A stretch of DNA of 64,000 bases from Sphaerotilus natans. GTDB taxonomy: Bacteria; Pseudomonadota; Gammaproteobacteria; Burkholderiales; Burkholderiaceae_C. How positions within the stretch are numbered: position 1 is the stretch's first letter; the number at the start of each line of letters is the position of its first letter. The stretch spans positions 186,001 to 250,000 of the forward strand of contig NZ_FTMZ01000004.1 of NCBI RefSeq assembly GCF_900156335.1, read 5' to 3'. Of the stretch, positions 1-10,438 are shown piece by piece. Position numbers and translations under genes: made by a program. Below the pieces are notes generated by a model that saw only the letters and a program-made list of their open reading frames with translations, searched no databases and had not been told where the DNA came from.

Positions 1-269
1 GCCACACGCCGCGCATTCGCGTGCAGGTGCGCAGCTTCGACTCGATGTGCCGCATGGTCGCCTGCGGCCTGGGCCTGGCCATCCTGCCCGAGGCCGCGGC
101 GGCGCTGTACGCGCAGGCCCTCGACCTGAAGGTGCAGCCGCTGCACGGCATGGCGGTCGAGCGCCAGCTGCTGCTGGCGATGCGCCGCCGCGCCGACCTC
201 TCGCCGTCGGCCGAGGCGCTGGTGGCGATGATCGAGGCGGCGCTGGGCGAGAGCACACGGTCGCCATGA
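1..269 (+). CDS. LysR-family transcriptional regulator, C-terminal part (5' end outside window)
   Basis: Open from the left edge of the window in frame 3 to a TGA at 267-269. The visible 88 or so residues resemble the end of a LysR substrate-binding domain. They include the stretch VACGLGLAILPE, which is typical of the 'G-x-G-I-x-x-L-P' strand/turn of that domain, followed by the closing amphipathic helix. The DNA-binding N-terminus lies outside the window, so the target and inducer cannot be inferred. Convergent with the phosphofructokinase gene. Confidence 0.75.
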   Translation, partial: HTPRIRVQVRSFDSMCRMVACGLGLAILPEAAAALYAQALDLKVQPLHGMAVERQLLLAMRRRADLSPSAEALVAMIEAALGESTRSP

Positions 270-291
270 GCCGATCTGGCCCCGGCAGATC

Positions 292-369
292 GTCATGCCC
301 GCGAAGGCGGGCACCCACGACGAGCCAAAGCCGGCGGCAGGCGTGGGTCCTCGCCTTCGCGAGGATGAC
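292..369. repeat. Inverted pair of 28-base palindromic intergenic repeats
   Basis: Unit 292-319 (GTCATGCCCGCG, then a GGGCACCCACG end) is followed by a second unit at 342-369 in the opposite orientation. Each unit is itself imperfectly palindromic around CCCGCGAAGGCGGG. Other units of the family occur at 6366-6476 and 54584-54611. The pair sits between the convergent LysR and pfk genes. The arrangement is like a REP/BIME element. Confidence 0.75.
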
Positions 370-387
370 GGCAGCGCGGCCAAGGCC

Positions 388-1449
388 TCAGCCGGCCTCT
401 CCCAGACTCACCCCGATCTCCCGCGCGCAGACCAGCAGCGGGTGATCCAGCGGCACGCGGCGGTTCTGACCCGCCACCGAGGCCAGCGGCACGCTGGCGA
501 GCTGACCGCCCTGGAGCGTGACCATCCGCCCGAACTGGCCCCGGCGCAGCAGGTGCGCGGCCTCGTTGCCGTACTGCGTCGCCAGCACCCGGTCGAAGGG
601 CGTGGGGCTGCCGCCGCGCTGCACATGGCCGAGCACGGTGGCGCGCACCTCGGCCTGGACCAGCGGCTGCAGCCGCTCGCGCAGAAGGTGCGCCACGCCG
701 CCCAGCCGGATCGGGTCGGGGCTGCCCGCCACCGTGCGCTCGACCGTCAGCGCGCCGCCGACCGGCTTGGCGCCCTCGGCGATGCAGATCAGCGTGGCGC
801 GGCGGCGCGCATGGCGCTCGCGGCAGACGGCGGCGATGCGCTCGACATCGAAGTCGATCTCCGGCAGCAGGATCACGTCGGCCGCGCCGGCCAGGCCCGC
901 CTCCAGCGCGATCCAGCCGGCGTAGCGGCCCATCGTCTCGACGATCATCACCCGGCCGTGGCTCTGGCCGGTGGTCTGGACGCGCTCGAGCGCCTCGGTC
1001 ACGGTGGCCACCGCGGTGTCGAAGCCGAAGCTGCGCTCGCAGCCGGCGATGTCGTTGTCGATGGTCTTGGGCACGCCCACCATCGGCACGCCGCCAACCT
1101 CGCCGAGCCGCGCCGCCATCGTCATCGTGCCGTCGCCGCCGATGGTCACCAGCGCGTCGAGCCCGAGCTCGTGCTGGTAGGCGACGACCTCGGCCGAGAC
1201 GTCGCGGCCGCGCCAGGCAAACGGGCTGGCGGTGTTGCTGGTGCCCAGGATGGTGCCGCCGGTGGCCAGAATGCCGCTGACCTCGTCCCAGCCCAGCGGG
1301 CGCACCCGGCGCTCGATCAGGCCGAGAAAGCCGTCCTCGATGCCAATCACCTCGGCGCCGCACTGGCGGATCAGCGACTTGGTGACGGCGCGGATGACCG
1401 CGTTCAGGCCGGGGCAGTCGCCGCCGCCGGTGAGCATGCCGATGCGCAT
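388..1449 (-). CDS. pfkA: 6-phosphofructokinase (PfkA family)
   Basis: 353 residues. Phosphorylates fructose 6-phosphate to fructose 1,6-bisphosphate in the cytoplasm (glycolysis). The N-terminus has the nucleotide loop MLTGGGDCPGLN. GGDGT is the phosphoryl-donor motif, and PKTIDNDI carries the catalytic TxD. In E. coli numbering, G at 104 (GGDG) predicts ATP as donor. K at the 124 position (PKTID, not PGTID) is the state seen in pyrophosphate-dependent and some eukaryotic ATP enzymes, so donor preference is not certain. The start is placed at the ATG before RIGMLTGG because upstream codons are not family-like. A weak GAGG precedes it. Divergent from mpl. Confidence 0.9.
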   Translation of the reverse strand: MRIGMLTGGGDCPGLNAVIRAVTKSLIRQCGAEVIGIEDGFLGLIERRVRPLGWDEVSGILATGGTILGTSNTASPFAWRGRDVSAEVVAYQHELGLDALVTIGGDGTMTMAARLGEVGGVPMVGVPKTIDNDIAGCERSFGFDTAVATVTEALERVQTTGQSHGRVMIVETMGRYAGWIALEAGLAGAADVILLPEIDFDVERIAAVCRERHARRRATLICIAEGAKPVGGALTVERTVAGSPDPIRLGGVAHLLRERLQPLVQAEVRATVLGHVQRGGSPTPFDRVLATQYGNEAAHLLRRGQFGRMVTLQGGQLASVPLASVAGQNRRVPLDHPLLVCAREIGVSLGEAG

Positions 1450-1573
1450 CAGAGGTACCTCTCGGTTTTCATTTCGGTCAAGCCACAGCCCCGGCAGATG
1501 CGGGGCCCGGAAGCTTGCCAGTCTAGGGGGACTCCGCTCGGCGGACCTTGAGCCGGATCCTAGAATCGCCGTC

Positions 1574-2956
1574 ATGCACATCCACATCCTCGGCATCTGC
1601 GGCACGTTCATGGGCGGCGTCGCGGCGCTGGCCCGCGAGGCCGGTCATCGCGTCACCGGCTGTGACGCCAACGTCTACCCGCCGATGAGCGACCAGCTGC
1701 GCGCGCTCGGCATCGACCTGATCGAGGGCTTCGCGCCCGAGCAGATGGCGCTGAAGCCCGACCTGTTCGTGGTCGGCAATGTCGTCAGCCGCGGCAACCC
1801 GCTGATGGAGGCCATCCTGGACGCCGGCCTGCCCTATGTCAGCGGACCGCAGTGGCTGGCCGAGAACGTGCTGGCCGGGCGGCATGTGCTGGCGGTGGCC
1901 GGCACGCACGGCAAGACGACCACCACCTCGATGCTGGCGTGGATCCTCGAGGCCGCCGGGCTGCAGCCGGGCTTCCTGGTCGGCGGCGTGCCGCAGAACT
2001 TCGGCGTGTCGGCGCGGCTGGGCCGCCTCGGGGCGACCGGCGAGCGCACGCCCTTCGTCATCGAGGCCGACGAGTACGACACCGCCTTCTTCGACAAGCG
2101 CAGCAAGTTCGTCCACTACCGCCCGCGCACCGCGATCCTGAACAACCTCGAGCACGACCACGCCGACATCTTCCCCGACCTGGCCGCCATCGAGACGCAG
2201 TTCCACCACCTGGTGCGCACCGTGCCGTCGCAGGGCCGGCTGGTGGTCAACATCCGCGAGGAGGCGCTCAAGCGGGTGCTGGCGCGCGGCTGCTGGAGCC
2301 CGGTGCAGCATTTCGGCGCCCGCAAGGAAGAGCCCGGCGCGCTGCGCGCCCGCGGCGAGCCGCATGCCTTCGACGTGCTGCGCGGCAGCCTGAAGGTCGG
2401 CCGCGTCGAGTGGAGCCTGCTGGGCGAGCACAACCAGCTCAACGCGCTGGCCGCCATCGCCGCGGCCGAGCATGTCGGCGTGGCGCCGGCGGTGGCCGCC
2501 GAGGCGCTGGGCCGCTTCGAGAACGTGCGCCGGCGCATGGAGCTGCGCGGCGAGGCCGGCGGCATCAAGGTCTACGACGACTTCGCCCACCATCCGACGG
2601 CGATCCGCACCACGGTGGACGGCCTGCGCCGGCGCGTCGGCGACCAGGCGCGCATCCTGGCCGTCTTCGAGCCGCGCTCCAACACGATGAAGCTCGGCAC
2701 GATGAAGTCGCAGCTGCCGTGGGCGCTGGAGGAGGCCGACCTGTCCTTCTGCCACAGCGGCGGCCTGGGCTGGGACGCGGCCGAGGCGCTCTCGCCGATG
2801 GGCAAGCAGGCGCGGGTCTACGGCTCGATCCCCGAGCTGGTGGATGCGGTGGTGCGGCTGTCGCGCCCCGGCGACCATGTGCTGTGCATGAGCAACAGCG
2901 GCTTCGGCGGCATCCACGCCAAGCTGCTGGACGCGCTGGCCGCGAAGAAGGCCTGA
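1574..2956 (+). CDS. mpl: UDP-N-acetylmuramate:L-alanyl-gamma-D-glutamyl-meso-diaminopimelate ligase
   Basis: 460 residues. Joins tripeptide recovered from peptidoglycan to UDP-MurNAc, feeding murein recycling in the cytoplasm. It begins MHIHILGICGTFMGG, the Mur-ligase Rossmann start that is characteristic of Mpl. The ATP loop is AGTHGKTTTT (about residues 111-120). The central domain has FVIEADEYDTAFFDKRSKF, and the C-terminal Mur domain has the DDFAHHPTAI motif. Length matches the family. First of a tight run: the yqiA-like gene begins 2 bases after the stop. Confidence 0.95.
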   Translation: MHIHILGICGTFMGGVAALAREAGHRVTGCDANVYPPMSDQLRALGIDLIEGFAPEQMALKPDLFVVGNVVSRGNPLMEAILDAGLPYVSGPQWLAENVLAGRHVLAVAGTHGKTTTTSMLAWILEAAGLQPGFLVGGVPQNFGVSARLGRLGATGERTPFVIEADEYDTAFFDKRSKFVHYRPRTAILNNLEHDHADIFPDLAAIETQFHHLVRTVPSQGRLVVNIREEALKRVLARGCWSPVQHFGARKEEPGALRARGEPHAFDVLRGSLKVGRVEWSLLGEHNQLNALAAIAAAEHVGVAPAVAAEALGRFENVRRRMELRGEAGGIKVYDDFAHHPTAIRTTVDGLRRRVGDQARILAVFEPRSNTMKLGTMKSQLPWALEEADLSFCHSGGLGWDAAEALSPMGKQARVYGSIPELVDAVVRLSRPGDHVLCMSNSGFGGIHAKLLDALAAKKA

Positions 2957-2958
2957 GC

Positions 2959-3609
2959 ATGACCGGCGCCGCGCGCCCTCCGACCACGCACCTGCTCTAC
3001 CTGCACGGCTTCCGCTCGTCGCCGCAGTCGATGAAGGCGGCCAAGATGGCGACCTGGGCGGCGACGCAGCCCGGACTCACCTGGTGGTGCCCGCAGCTGC
3101 CGCCCTCGCCGGCCGAGGCGATGGCCCTGGTGCGCGAAGGCACACGCGACTGGCCGGTCGACCGGCGCGCGGTGATGGGCAGCTCGCTGGGCGGCTTCTA
3201 CGCGGCCGCGCTGGCGGGCGACGGCGGCTGGCGCGCGGTGCTGATCAACCCGGCGGTGCACCCGGCGCGCGACCTGGCGAAGTACATCGGCGAGCAGACC
3301 GCCTGGCACGATCCGCAGACGCGCTTCTTCTTCCGCCCGGAATTCATCGCCGAGCTGGAGACGATCGACGCGGCCGCCCGCGCCGCTGCGGCCACGACGG
3401 CGCGCCGGATGCAGACCTGGGTCGCGCAGGGCGACGAGGTGCTGGACTGGCGCGAGATGGCCGCGCGCCACGCCGCCACCGAGCTGCATGTGCTCGAGGG
3501 CGGCGACCACGCGCTCAGCAGCTTCGATGATCACCGCGACGCGATGCTGCGCTTCCTGCGCCTGCCCCACGATTCCCACCCCCCTGCCGAAAGACACGCA
3601 TGCGACTGA
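2959..3609 (+). CDS. YqiA/YcfP-type alpha/beta-hydrolase (esterase)
   Basis: 216 residues. Small alpha/beta-hydrolase fold with the oxyanion segment [11 protein letters not shown] near the start, the nucleophile elbow [11 protein letters not shown] (G-x-S-x-G) and a terminal [12 protein letters not shown] that supplies the catalytic His. YqiA-family proteins hydrolyse short acyl esters in vitro, but the physiological substrate is unknown. Starts 2 bases after mpl and overlaps fabG by 10 bases, so the three are probably co-transcribed. Confidence 0.88.
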   Translation: MTGAARPPTTHLLYLHGFRSSPQSMKAAKMATWAATQPGLTWWCPQLPPSPAEAMALVREGTRDWPVDRRAVMGSSLGGFYAAALAGDGGWRAVLINPAVHPARDLAKYIGEQTAWHDPQTRFFFRPEFIAELETIDAAARAAAATTARRMQTWVAQGDEVLDWREMAARHAATELHVLEGGDHALSSFDDHRDAMLRFLRLPHDSHPPAERHACD

Positions 3610-4340
3610 AGGACAAGGTCTCGATCATCACCGGCGCCGCCCAGGGCATCGGCCTGGCCACCGCGCTGAAGTTCGCCGCCGAGGGCGCGATCGTCATCGT
3701 CTGCGACATGAAGCCCGAGGCGGTGGACGCCGCGGTCGCACAGTGTCGCGAGGCCGGCGCGCAGGCGACAGGCTTTGCGGTCGACGTCACCGACCGCGCG
3801 GCGGTCGATGCGATGGTCGCCGCCGTCAAGGCGCAGTTCGGCCGCATCGACGTGCTGATCAACAACGCCGGCATCACCCGCGACGCGCGGCTGCAGAAGA
3901 TGACGCTCGAGCAGTTCGACGCGGTCATCGACGTCAACCTGCGCGCGGTCTTCCACTGCGCCCAGGCGGTGACGGACACGATGGTCGAGCAGGGTTCGGG
4001 CGTGATCCTGAACGCCAGCTCGGTCGTCGGCATCTACGGCAACTTCGGTCAGACCAACTATGCCGCCGCCAAGTTCGGCGTCATCGGCTTCACCAAGACC
4101 TGGAGCCGCGAGCTGGGGCCGAAGGGCATCCGCGTCAACGCGGTGGCCCCGGGCTTCATCGAGACACCGATCCTCTCGACCATTCCCGACAAGGTGATGG
4201 ACCAGATGCGCGCCGAGGTACCGCTGCGCCGCCTGGGCCGGCCGGAGGAGATCGCCAGCGTCTACGCCTTCCTCGCCAGCGACGATGCCAGCTATGTGAA
4301 TGGCGCGGTGCTGGAAGTGGCGGGCGGGCTGACGGTCTGA
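3600..4340 (+). CDS. fabG: 3-oxoacyl-ACP reductase (short-chain dehydrogenase, FabG type)
   Basis: 246 residues, the usual FabG length. NADPH-dependent reduction of 3-oxoacyl-ACP in fatty-acid synthesis is the family role. NAD(P) loop TGAAQGIG is at residues 12-19, NNAG follows, and the catalytic Ser (NASSVVG) and Tyr-x-x-x-Lys (YAAAK) are present. The closing [15 protein letters not shown] matches FabG. The gene is not in a fab cluster, so another 3-oxoacyl or acetoacetyl-CoA substrate is possible. ATG overlaps the end of the hydrolase gene. Confidence 0.88.
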   Translation: MRLKDKVSIITGAAQGIGLATALKFAAEGAIVIVCDMKPEAVDAAVAQCREAGAQATGFAVDVTDRAAVDAMVAAVKAQFGRIDVLINNAGITRDARLQKMTLEQFDAVIDVNLRAVFHCAQAVTDTMVEQGSGVILNASSVVGIYGNFGQTNYAAAKFGVIGFTKTWSRELGPKGIRVNAVAPGFIETPILSTIPDKVMDQMRAEVPLRRLGRPEEIASVYAFLASDDASYVNGAVLEVAGGLTV

Positions 4341-4360
4341 GGCGCCCCCCCGCTCCGGGC

Positions 4361-6256
4361 TCAGGGCAGCACCACGCCCGCCTTCGTCGTCACCTTCTGG
4401 TGCGAGTAGTCCGCCGCCGCCGGCCGGGCGACCGTGCCCAGCGCGGTGACATGGTCGGCGAAGGTCTGGGTGTAGAGCAGATAGGTGTTGACGAACTTGC
4501 CCGCCGCGTAGATCGGCGCGAAGGTGGCGTAGCCGTCCTTGCCGCTGGCGACGAAGTCGTTGGTGACCAGCACATAGCTGCGGGCCGGATCGATCGCCGA
4601 CCAGGCGCCGGTGCTGCGGTTCTTCACCTCGACCTGGCTGAAGCGGCTGCCCTTGGGCTGGCTCAGGTCCAGCGTCCAGCGCAGGCCGGCCGCGTAGGGG
4701 TGCGAGCCGTTCGACTGCGCGCTGTCGAGGTGGTTGGCCACCCCGTCCTCCAGCGCCGCGACGATCTGCGCGCCGGTGACCTCCAGCTCGACCAGCACGT
4801 TGGTGAAGGGCAGCACGGTGAACGCGGTGTTCATCGTGATCGGGCCCGCGGCGATCGCGGTGCGCACGCCCCCGGCGTTCTGCAGCGCCATGTCGGCGCG
4901 CTTGCTCGCGCGCAGGAAGGCCTCGGCCACCACCTGCGCCGCATCGCTGCCGCGTGCCAGCGTGTTGGCGCTCTCGCAGCCGGCGACGCCGCCGGAGCGG
5001 TTGGTCGTCTCGCCCGGCACCCGCACCAGGCACAGCGCCTGGCTGGCGGTGCCGATGGTCCGGGCCTTCTGGGCATCCACCTGCGCGGTATAGCCGGCCA
5101 GCACGCCGGCGGCCACCGTGTCAGGCGCCGTCACCTGGATGCCAGCGTCGGTGGCCAGCCGGGCGCTCAGCGTCGCCTGGGTCGCGGCATCCACCGCGAC
5201 GAAGGTGCCGGCCGTGTTCTTGCGCTTGAAGCTGTCGCCGATCACCAGCGAGGCCTGGCCACCGCAGCTCGCCACCGCGCCGCGGGTGTCGAACTTGACA
5301 TTCATCAGGCCGAAGACCTTGCTGTATTCCCAGGCCTGGCCGATGCAGACCGTCTCGCCGGAGCGGTTCTGCACGACGGTCGGGTAGGCGCCCGAGCTGC
5401 TCAGGCCGAAGCGGGTGAAGTCGCCCAGCAGCGTGTGCGAATCCGCGCCGATGATCACGTCGACATCGCTCAGCGCCGCGGCCATCTTCTTGTCCGCCTC
5501 GTAGCCCTGGTGGGTCAGCAGCACGATGTGGCGCACGCCGCGGGCCTTGAGCTCGTCGATGTATTTCTGCGCGGTGGTGGTCTCGTCGAGGAACTGCGTC
5601 GTCGCCAGCGGGCGCGAGGAATTGGTCGTCTTGCCGGCGATGTCGATGCCGATGATGCCGACCTGCACGCCGTCGTAGGTCTTGATCAGGTAGGGCTGGT
5701 GCACCGGCGTGCCCGTCGGCGCCAGCGGCGAGCCGGTCGCCGGCACGACGTTGGCCGAGACGACCGTGGTGCCGCAGCCCCCGCCCAGCAGCTGGTCGAC
5801 GAAGGTCTTGAGCACGCCGTCGCCGTCGTCGAACTCGTGGTTGCCGTAGCCGACCGCGTCGAAGCAGACGGTGTTCATCATCTTCGCGTCGGCCTCGCCC
5901 TTGAAGAAGGTGTAGTACAGCGAGCCGGTCAGCGCATCGCCCGCATGCAGCTTCAGCAGGTTCTTCGTGCCGGCCTGCTGCTGCGCCTTGAACAGCGTCG
6001 TCAGCCGGGCAAAGCCGCCCAGGTCGACCTGCGTGGCCACGCCGTCGAGCGTCAGCTCGGTGCCGGCAAAAGCCTCCAGCTGCGAGTGGTGGTCGTTGAT
6101 GTGGGCGATGTTGAGCTCCAGCGCGGCATAGCTCGGCGCGGGCGCGACACTGCTGTCGCTATCATCGGTCGCGCAGGCGCCCAGCACGGCAGCGGCCATC
6201 AGCGCCAGCAGGGTCGGCCGGAAACGGCGGGCAGAGGTGGGACGCAGGCAGGGCAT
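4361..6256 (-). CDS. 5'-nucleotidase / metallophosphatase lipoprotein
   Basis: 631 residues. N-terminal hydrophobic segment ending in the lipobox LGAC (Cys28) suggests an outer-membrane or periplasmic lipoprotein. The metallophosphatase domain (about residues 45-330) opens with LNIAHINDHHSQLEAF and contains YGNHEFDDGD and LTHQGYEADK metal-site motifs. The 5'-nucleotidase C-terminal domain (about 380-590) has the substrate-binding VTNDFVASGKDGYATF. This is the UshA/NadN-type architecture, which hydrolyses extracytoplasmic nucleotides or UDP-sugars to scavenge phosphate or nucleosides. Convergent with fabG. Confidence 0.92.
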   Translation of the reverse strand: MPCLRPTSARRFRPTLLALMAAAVLGACATDDSDSSVAPAPSYAALELNIAHINDHHSQLEAFAGTELTLDGVATQVDLGGFARLTTLFKAQQQAGTKNLLKLHAGDALTGSLYYTFFKGEADAKMMNTVCFDAVGYGNHEFDDGDGVLKTFVDQLLGGGCGTTVVSANVVPATGSPLAPTGTPVHQPYLIKTYDGVQVGIIGIDIAGKTTNSSRPLATTQFLDETTTAQKYIDELKARGVRHIVLLTHQGYEADKKMAAALSDVDVIIGADSHTLLGDFTRFGLSSSGAYPTVVQNRSGETVCIGQAWEYSKVFGLMNVKFDTRGAVASCGGQASLVIGDSFKRKNTAGTFVAVDAATQATLSARLATDAGIQVTAPDTVAAGVLAGYTAQVDAQKARTIGTASQALCLVRVPGETTNRSGGVAGCESANTLARGSDAAQVVAEAFLRASKRADMALQNAGGVRTAIAAGPITMNTAFTVLPFTNVLVELEVTGAQIVAALEDGVANHLDSAQSNGSHPYAAGLRWTLDLSQPKGSRFSQVEVKNRSTGAWSAIDPARSYVLVTNDFVASGKDGYATFAPIYAAGKFVNTYLLYTQTFADHVTALGTVARPAAADYSHQKVTTKAGVVLP

Positions 6257-6365
6257 GGAGCGGCTCCGGGCGGATGTGAAGAAATGTCGCGATGCTGCGT
6301 GATGAGGGTGAACGGGTCATGACATGCAGAGGGCGTGCCGGGGTGGCCGGGGTGCGGGTGCCCTG

Positions 6366-6476
6366 CGTGGGCCCTCGCCTGCGCGAGGGTGACGGGGCGG
6401 GCGCGCGTGGGCCACGGCCTCCGCGAGGGTGACGGGCAAGCTTGCACCGTCATGCCCGCGCAGGCGGGCAGCCACG
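6366..6476. repeat. Three palindromic intergenic repeat units
   Basis: Units at 6366-6393 and 6406-6433 (CGTGGGCC...GAGGGTGAC) and, inverted, 6449-6476 (GTCATGCCCGCG...). They are the same 28-base family as at 292-369. They occupy most of the 256-base gap between the nucleotidase and the RNase gene, close to the start of both divergent genes. Confidence 0.72.
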
Positions 6477-6512
6477 CCGGGCGGGCTCGCCATCGGCGAC
6501 AATCCGGGCCCT

Positions 6513-8582
6513 ATGAATGCCCTCTTCGAAGACGCCGGGAAGTTCCTCGCCGGCCGCGTGTTGTCCGAGGCCGAGAGCTCGATGCAGGTCGAGCTGGACT
6601 CGGGCAAGCGTGTCAAGGTCAAGGCGGCCAACGTGCTGCTGAAGTTCGACAAGCCCGCGCCGGCGGTGCTGATCGCCGAGGGCCAGCGCCTGGCCGAGGA
6701 GATCGACCTGGACCTGGCCTGGGAATTTGCGCCCGAGGGCGAGTTCGGCTTCGCGGATCTGGCGCGCGACTACTTCGACGCCGGCGCCGGCCTGACGCAC
6801 CAGGCCGCGGCGCTGTTCCGCCTGTTCGGCGCGCCGCACTATTTCCGCCGCATGGGCCGCGGCCAGTTCCGCAAGGCGCCCGAGGACATCGTGAAGGCGG
6901 CCCTGCTCGCGATCGAGAAGAAGGCGCAGCTCGCCGCGCAGATCGAAGGCTGGGCGGCCGAGCTGGTCGCCGGCCAGTGCCCCCAGCCGGTGCGCGAGCA
7001 GCTCTACAAGATCCTGTTCAAGCCGGACAAGAACGCGCCGGAATACAAGGCGGTGGTCGACGCCGCGAAGAAGGCCCAGCGCGCGCCGCTGGACCTGCTG
7101 GTGGCCGCGGGCGCCATCGACAGCCCCTACCAGTTCCACTGGCGCCGCTTCCTGTTCGAGCAGTTCCCCAAGGGCACGAACTTCCCCGCCTCGCTGGTGG
7201 CCCCCGAGATCCGCGACGAGCTGCCGCTGGCGGCGGGCGTGCGCGCCTTCTCGATCGACGACTCGGCCACCACCGAGATCGACGACGCGCTCTCGGTGCA
7301 GGGCCTGGGCAGCGGCACCATCGTCTTCGGCGTGCACATCGCCGCGCCGGCGCTGGCGATCCAGCCGGACTCGGCCGTGGACAAGGTAGCGCGCGATCGC
7401 TTCTCCACCGTCTACATGCCGGGCTGGAAGCTGACCATGCTGCCCGACGAGGTGGTGCAGAGCTACACGCTGCAGGAGGGCCGCGACTGCCCGGCGGTGT
7501 CGCTCTACGTCACGATGGACGAGGCGACGCTGGCGGTGAAGTCCACCGAGACGAAGCTCGAACGCGTGCCCATCGTCGCCAACCTGCGCCATGACAAGCT
7601 CGACGCGGTGGTGACCGAGGCGGCGCTGAGCGGCGAGGCGCCCGCCGACTTCGACTTCGCGCCCGAGCTGGCCTTCGGCTGGCGCCTGGCCAAGCATCTG
7701 AAGGCCCAGCGCGAGGTGGTGCGCGGCAAGCCGGAGAACTTCAACCGGCCGGACTACAACTTCCGCCTCGTCGATGCCGACGGCCAGTCGCCGGTGGCGC
7801 CGCCCGAGGGCCGCGAGACGGTGCTCATCAGCGAGCGCCGCCGTGGCGCGCCGCTCGACACCATCGTCGCCGAGGCGATGATCCTGGCCAACAACACCTG
7901 GGGCGGCTGGCTGGCCGAGCTGGGCGTGCCGGGCATCTACCGCAGCCAGGCCAGCATGGCGCCGGGCGTGAAGGTGCGCATGTCGACCAAGGCGCTGCCG
8001 CACGCCGGCATGGGCGTGGCGCACTACACCTGGGCGACCTCGCCGCTGCGCCGCTATGTCGATCTGGTCAACCAGTGGCAGATCATCGCCTGCGCGCGCC
8101 ACGGTCGCACCGCGGCGCTGGCGGCGCACTTCAAGCCCAAGGACACCGCGCTGTTCGCGATCATCTCGGGCTTCGACGCGGCCTACTCGGCCTACAACGG
8201 CTTCCAGAACGGCATCGAGCGCTACTGGACGCTGCGCTGGCTGCAGCAGAACGGCGTGACCGAGCTCGACTGCGCCGCGATGAAGGACGGCCTGGTGCGC
8301 GCCGACACGCTGCCCCTGGTGCTGCGCGCGGTCGGCGCCGACGGCCTGCCGCGTGGCGCGCGGGTGCGGGTGCGCCTGGGCGAGCCGGACCTGCTGACGC
8401 TGGAGATCGGCGGCAGCGTCATCGCCCGCCTGGACGATCCGACCCGCGCGGACGACGACGCCGCGCTCGAGGACGAGGCCGAGGAAGGCGCCGAGGCCGC
8501 CGCCACTGGCCTGGCCCTGGCCATCGACGTGGCCGATGCCGACACGCCGGCCGCGGCCGACGGCGGCGCGCCGGCCGCCTGA
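6513..8582 (+). CDS. rnb: Ribonuclease II family (RNB-domain) exoribonuclease
   Basis: 689 residues. 3'-5' hydrolytic exoribonuclease for RNA decay in the cytoplasm. The RNB catalytic block [17 protein letters not shown] lies at about residues 246-262 and carries the clustered metal-binding aspartates. [23 protein letters not shown] is the family's conserved R-rich segment (here near 505-525). The C-terminus ends in an acidic Ala/Asp/Glu-rich tail. The start is the ATG before [10 protein letters not shown], because upstream codons derive from palindromic repeats. First gene of the rnb-tonB-aroE-mtgA group. Confidence 0.9.
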   Translation: MNALFEDAGKFLAGRVLSEAESSMQVELDSGKRVKVKAANVLLKFDKPAPAVLIAEGQRLAEEIDLDLAWEFAPEGEFGFADLARDYFDAGAGLTHQAAALFRLFGAPHYFRRMGRGQFRKAPEDIVKAALLAIEKKAQLAAQIEGWAAELVAGQCPQPVREQLYKILFKPDKNAPEYKAVVDAAKKAQRAPLDLLVAAGAIDSPYQFHWRRFLFEQFPKGTNFPASLVAPEIRDELPLAAGVRAFSIDDSATTEIDDALSVQGLGSGTIVFGVHIAAPALAIQPDSAVDKVARDRFSTVYMPGWKLTMLPDEVVQSYTLQEGRDCPAVSLYVTMDEATLAVKSTETKLERVPIVANLRHDKLDAVVTEAALSGEAPADFDFAPELAFGWRLAKHLKAQREVVRGKPENFNRPDYNFRLVDADGQSPVAPPEGRETVLISERRRGAPLDTIVAEAMILANNTWGGWLAELGVPGIYRSQASMAPGVKVRMSTKALPHAGMGVAHYTWATSPLRRYVDLVNQWQIIACARHGRTAALAAHFKPKDTALFAIISGFDAAYSAYNGFQNGIERYWTLRWLQQNGVTELDCAAMKDGLVRADTLPLVLRAVGADGLPRGARVRVRLGEPDLLTLEIGGSVIARLDDPTRADDDAALEDEAEEGAEAAATGLALAIDVADADTPAAADGGAPAA

Positions 8583-8623
8583 GCCCGGCCCCTTTGCCTC
8601 CTCCCCGCCTCCACGCCCCGCCG

Positions 8624-9508
8624 ATGCAGCGCCTCAAGCAACTCTCGAACCTCCAGATCGCCCTGCTGCTGTCGCTGGGCGTGCATGCCGCCCTGCTGAC
8701 GCTGCGGGTGGTCGATCCGGAAGCCTTCGACCGCATCCTGCAGGACACCTCGCTCGAGGTGGTGCTGGTCAACGCCAGCTCCGCCGAGGCGCCGACCCAG
8801 GCGCAGGTGATCGCGCAGCGCAACCTGGCCGGCGGGGGCGATGCCGAGCAGGGCCGGGCGACCTCGCCGCTGCCGCCGGCACCGGTCAATCAGGCGGGCG
8901 ATTCGCTCGAGGAAACGCAGCGCCAGATCGAGCAGATGCAGCTGCAGCAGATGCAGCTGCTGGCGCAGATGAAGCGCGAGCTCGCCCGTCTGGCCGCCAC
9001 CGACCCGGCTCGGCCTTCGGCGCAGGACAGTCCGGCCGCACGCGCCGAAGAGGAGCGCCGCCGCCAGCTGCTCGACCAGCTCGCGCAGATCGAGAAGCGC
9101 ATCAACGACGAGAACGCCCGCCCGCGCCGGCGCTATGTCAGCCCCTCGGCCCGCGAGGGCGTGCACGCGATCTACTACGACACGCTGCGCAGCCGCATCG
9201 AGGACATCGGCACGCGCAACTTTCCCGAGGACAAGGGCGTCAAGCTCTACGGCGAGCTGAGCATGCTGCTGGAGATCGACAGCCTGGGCCGCGTCGTCGA
9301 GGCCGAGATCATCCAGACCTCCGGCAATCGGCTGCTCGACCGCAAGGCGCAGTCGATCGTGCGCGGCGCCGGCCCCTACGGCCACTTCACGCCGCAGATG
9401 CGCGCGCAGTTCGACCGGCTGGTCTTTGTCTCGCGCTTCCGCTTCACCCGCGAGCAGGGCCTGCAGGCGACGGTCGAGGAAAACCAGAACGCGCCGCAGG
9501 GCCGCTGA
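8624..9508 (+). CDS. TonB-like energy transducer
   Basis: 294 residues. One N-terminal membrane helix ([18 protein letters not shown], about residues 9-26), then a Gln/Met-rich coiled-coil-like stretch ([18 protein letters not shown]) and a TonB C-terminal domain (about 180-285) with the [19 protein letters not shown] strand pattern. No exbB/exbD is next to it and there is no classical Pro-rich linker. It may work with a remote ExbBD or have an envelope role of its own. Lies 41 bases after rnb and 59 before aroE. Confidence 0.82.
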   Translation: MQRLKQLSNLQIALLLSLGVHAALLTLRVVDPEAFDRILQDTSLEVVLVNASSAEAPTQAQVIAQRNLAGGGDAEQGRATSPLPPAPVNQAGDSLEETQRQIEQMQLQQMQLLAQMKRELARLAATDPARPSAQDSPAARAEEERRRQLLDQLAQIEKRINDENARPRRRYVSPSAREGVHAIYYDTLRSRIEDIGTRNFPEDKGVKLYGELSMLLEIDSLGRVVEAEIIQTSGNRLLDRKAQSIVRGAGPYGHFTPQMRAQFDRLVFVSRFRFTREQGLQATVEENQNAPQGR

Positions 9509-9567
9509 CGCGCCGCCCCTCGCCCGCGCCCTTCTTCATTCAGTCACTCTCACGCCCGCCTGCTGCC

Positions 9568-10413
9568 ATGGACCGCTATGTCGTGATCGGCCACCCGGTG
9601 GAGCACAGCCGCTCCCCCGCCATCCACGCCCGCTTCGCCGCCCTGACCGGCCAGACGCTGGTCTACGAGCGCCTGCTGGCCCCGCTGGACGACTTCGCCG
9701 GGACGGTGCGCGGCTTTGCTGCGGCCGGTGGGCGCGGCTGCAATGTCACCGTGCCGTTCAAGTTCGAGGCCTGGCAGCTGGCGGCGCGCCGCACGCCACG
9801 CGCCGAGCTGGCGCAGGCCGCCAACACGCTGCGCTTCGACGCCGAGGCCGACGGCGGCTGGTGGTGCGACAACACCGACGGCGCCGGCCTGGTGCGCGAC
9901 ATCACGGTGAACGCCGGTGTCGCGCTGGCCGGCCGGCGCGTGCTGCTGATCGGCGCCGGCGGTGCGGCCGCGGGCGTGCTCGGGCCGCTGATCGAGGCGC
10001 GGCCCGCCGGCATCGTCATCGCCAACCGCACCGCCGAGAAGGCCCAGGCGCTGGCGCTGCGCCATGCCGCGCTGGCGCGCGAGCACGGCGTGGCGCTGCA
10101 GATCGCGGCGCTGGAGGCGCCCGGCGAGGCCTTCGACGTGGTGATCAACGGCACCGCCTCCAGCCTGTCGGGCGCGGGCGTGCCGGTGCCGGCCGAGGTG
10201 CTGCGCCCGGGCGCGCTGGCGCTGGACATGATGTATGGCTCGGGCGCACGCGGCTTCCTGGCCTGGGCGAGCGCGCACGGCGCCACCGGCCGCGACGGCC
10301 TGGGCATGCTGGTCGAGCAGGCGGCGGAAGCCTTCCTGGCCTGGCGCGGCGTGCGGCCCGACACCGCGCCGGTGCTGGCCGAGCTGCGCGCGCTGGTCGA
10401 CGCACCGCGCTGA
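9568..10413 (+). CDS. aroE: Shikimate dehydrogenase (NADP+)
   Basis: 281 residues. Reduces 3-dehydroshikimate to shikimate for aromatic amino-acid synthesis. Substrate-binding motif [12 protein letters not shown] is near the start. NVTVPFK carries the catalytic Lys, [12 protein letters not shown] the Asp, and [13 protein letters not shown] and NRT are the NADPH site. DMMYG near the end is also a family signature. Start ATG ([10 protein letters not shown]) has the expected N-terminal strand. Confidence 0.95.
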   Translation: MDRYVVIGHPVEHSRSPAIHARFAALTGQTLVYERLLAPLDDFAGTVRGFAAAGGRGCNVTVPFKFEAWQLAARRTPRAELAQAANTLRFDAEADGGWWCDNTDGAGLVRDITVNAGVALAGRRVLLIGAGGAAAGVLGPLIEARPAGIVIANRTAEKAQALALRHAALAREHGVALQIAALEAPGEAFDVVINGTASSLSGAGVPVPAEVLRPGALALDMMYGSGARGFLAWASAHGATGRDGLGMLVEQAAEAFLAWRGVRPDTAPVLAELRALVDAPR

Positions 10414-10438
10414 AACAGCCCGCCCGGAGAGACCCGCG

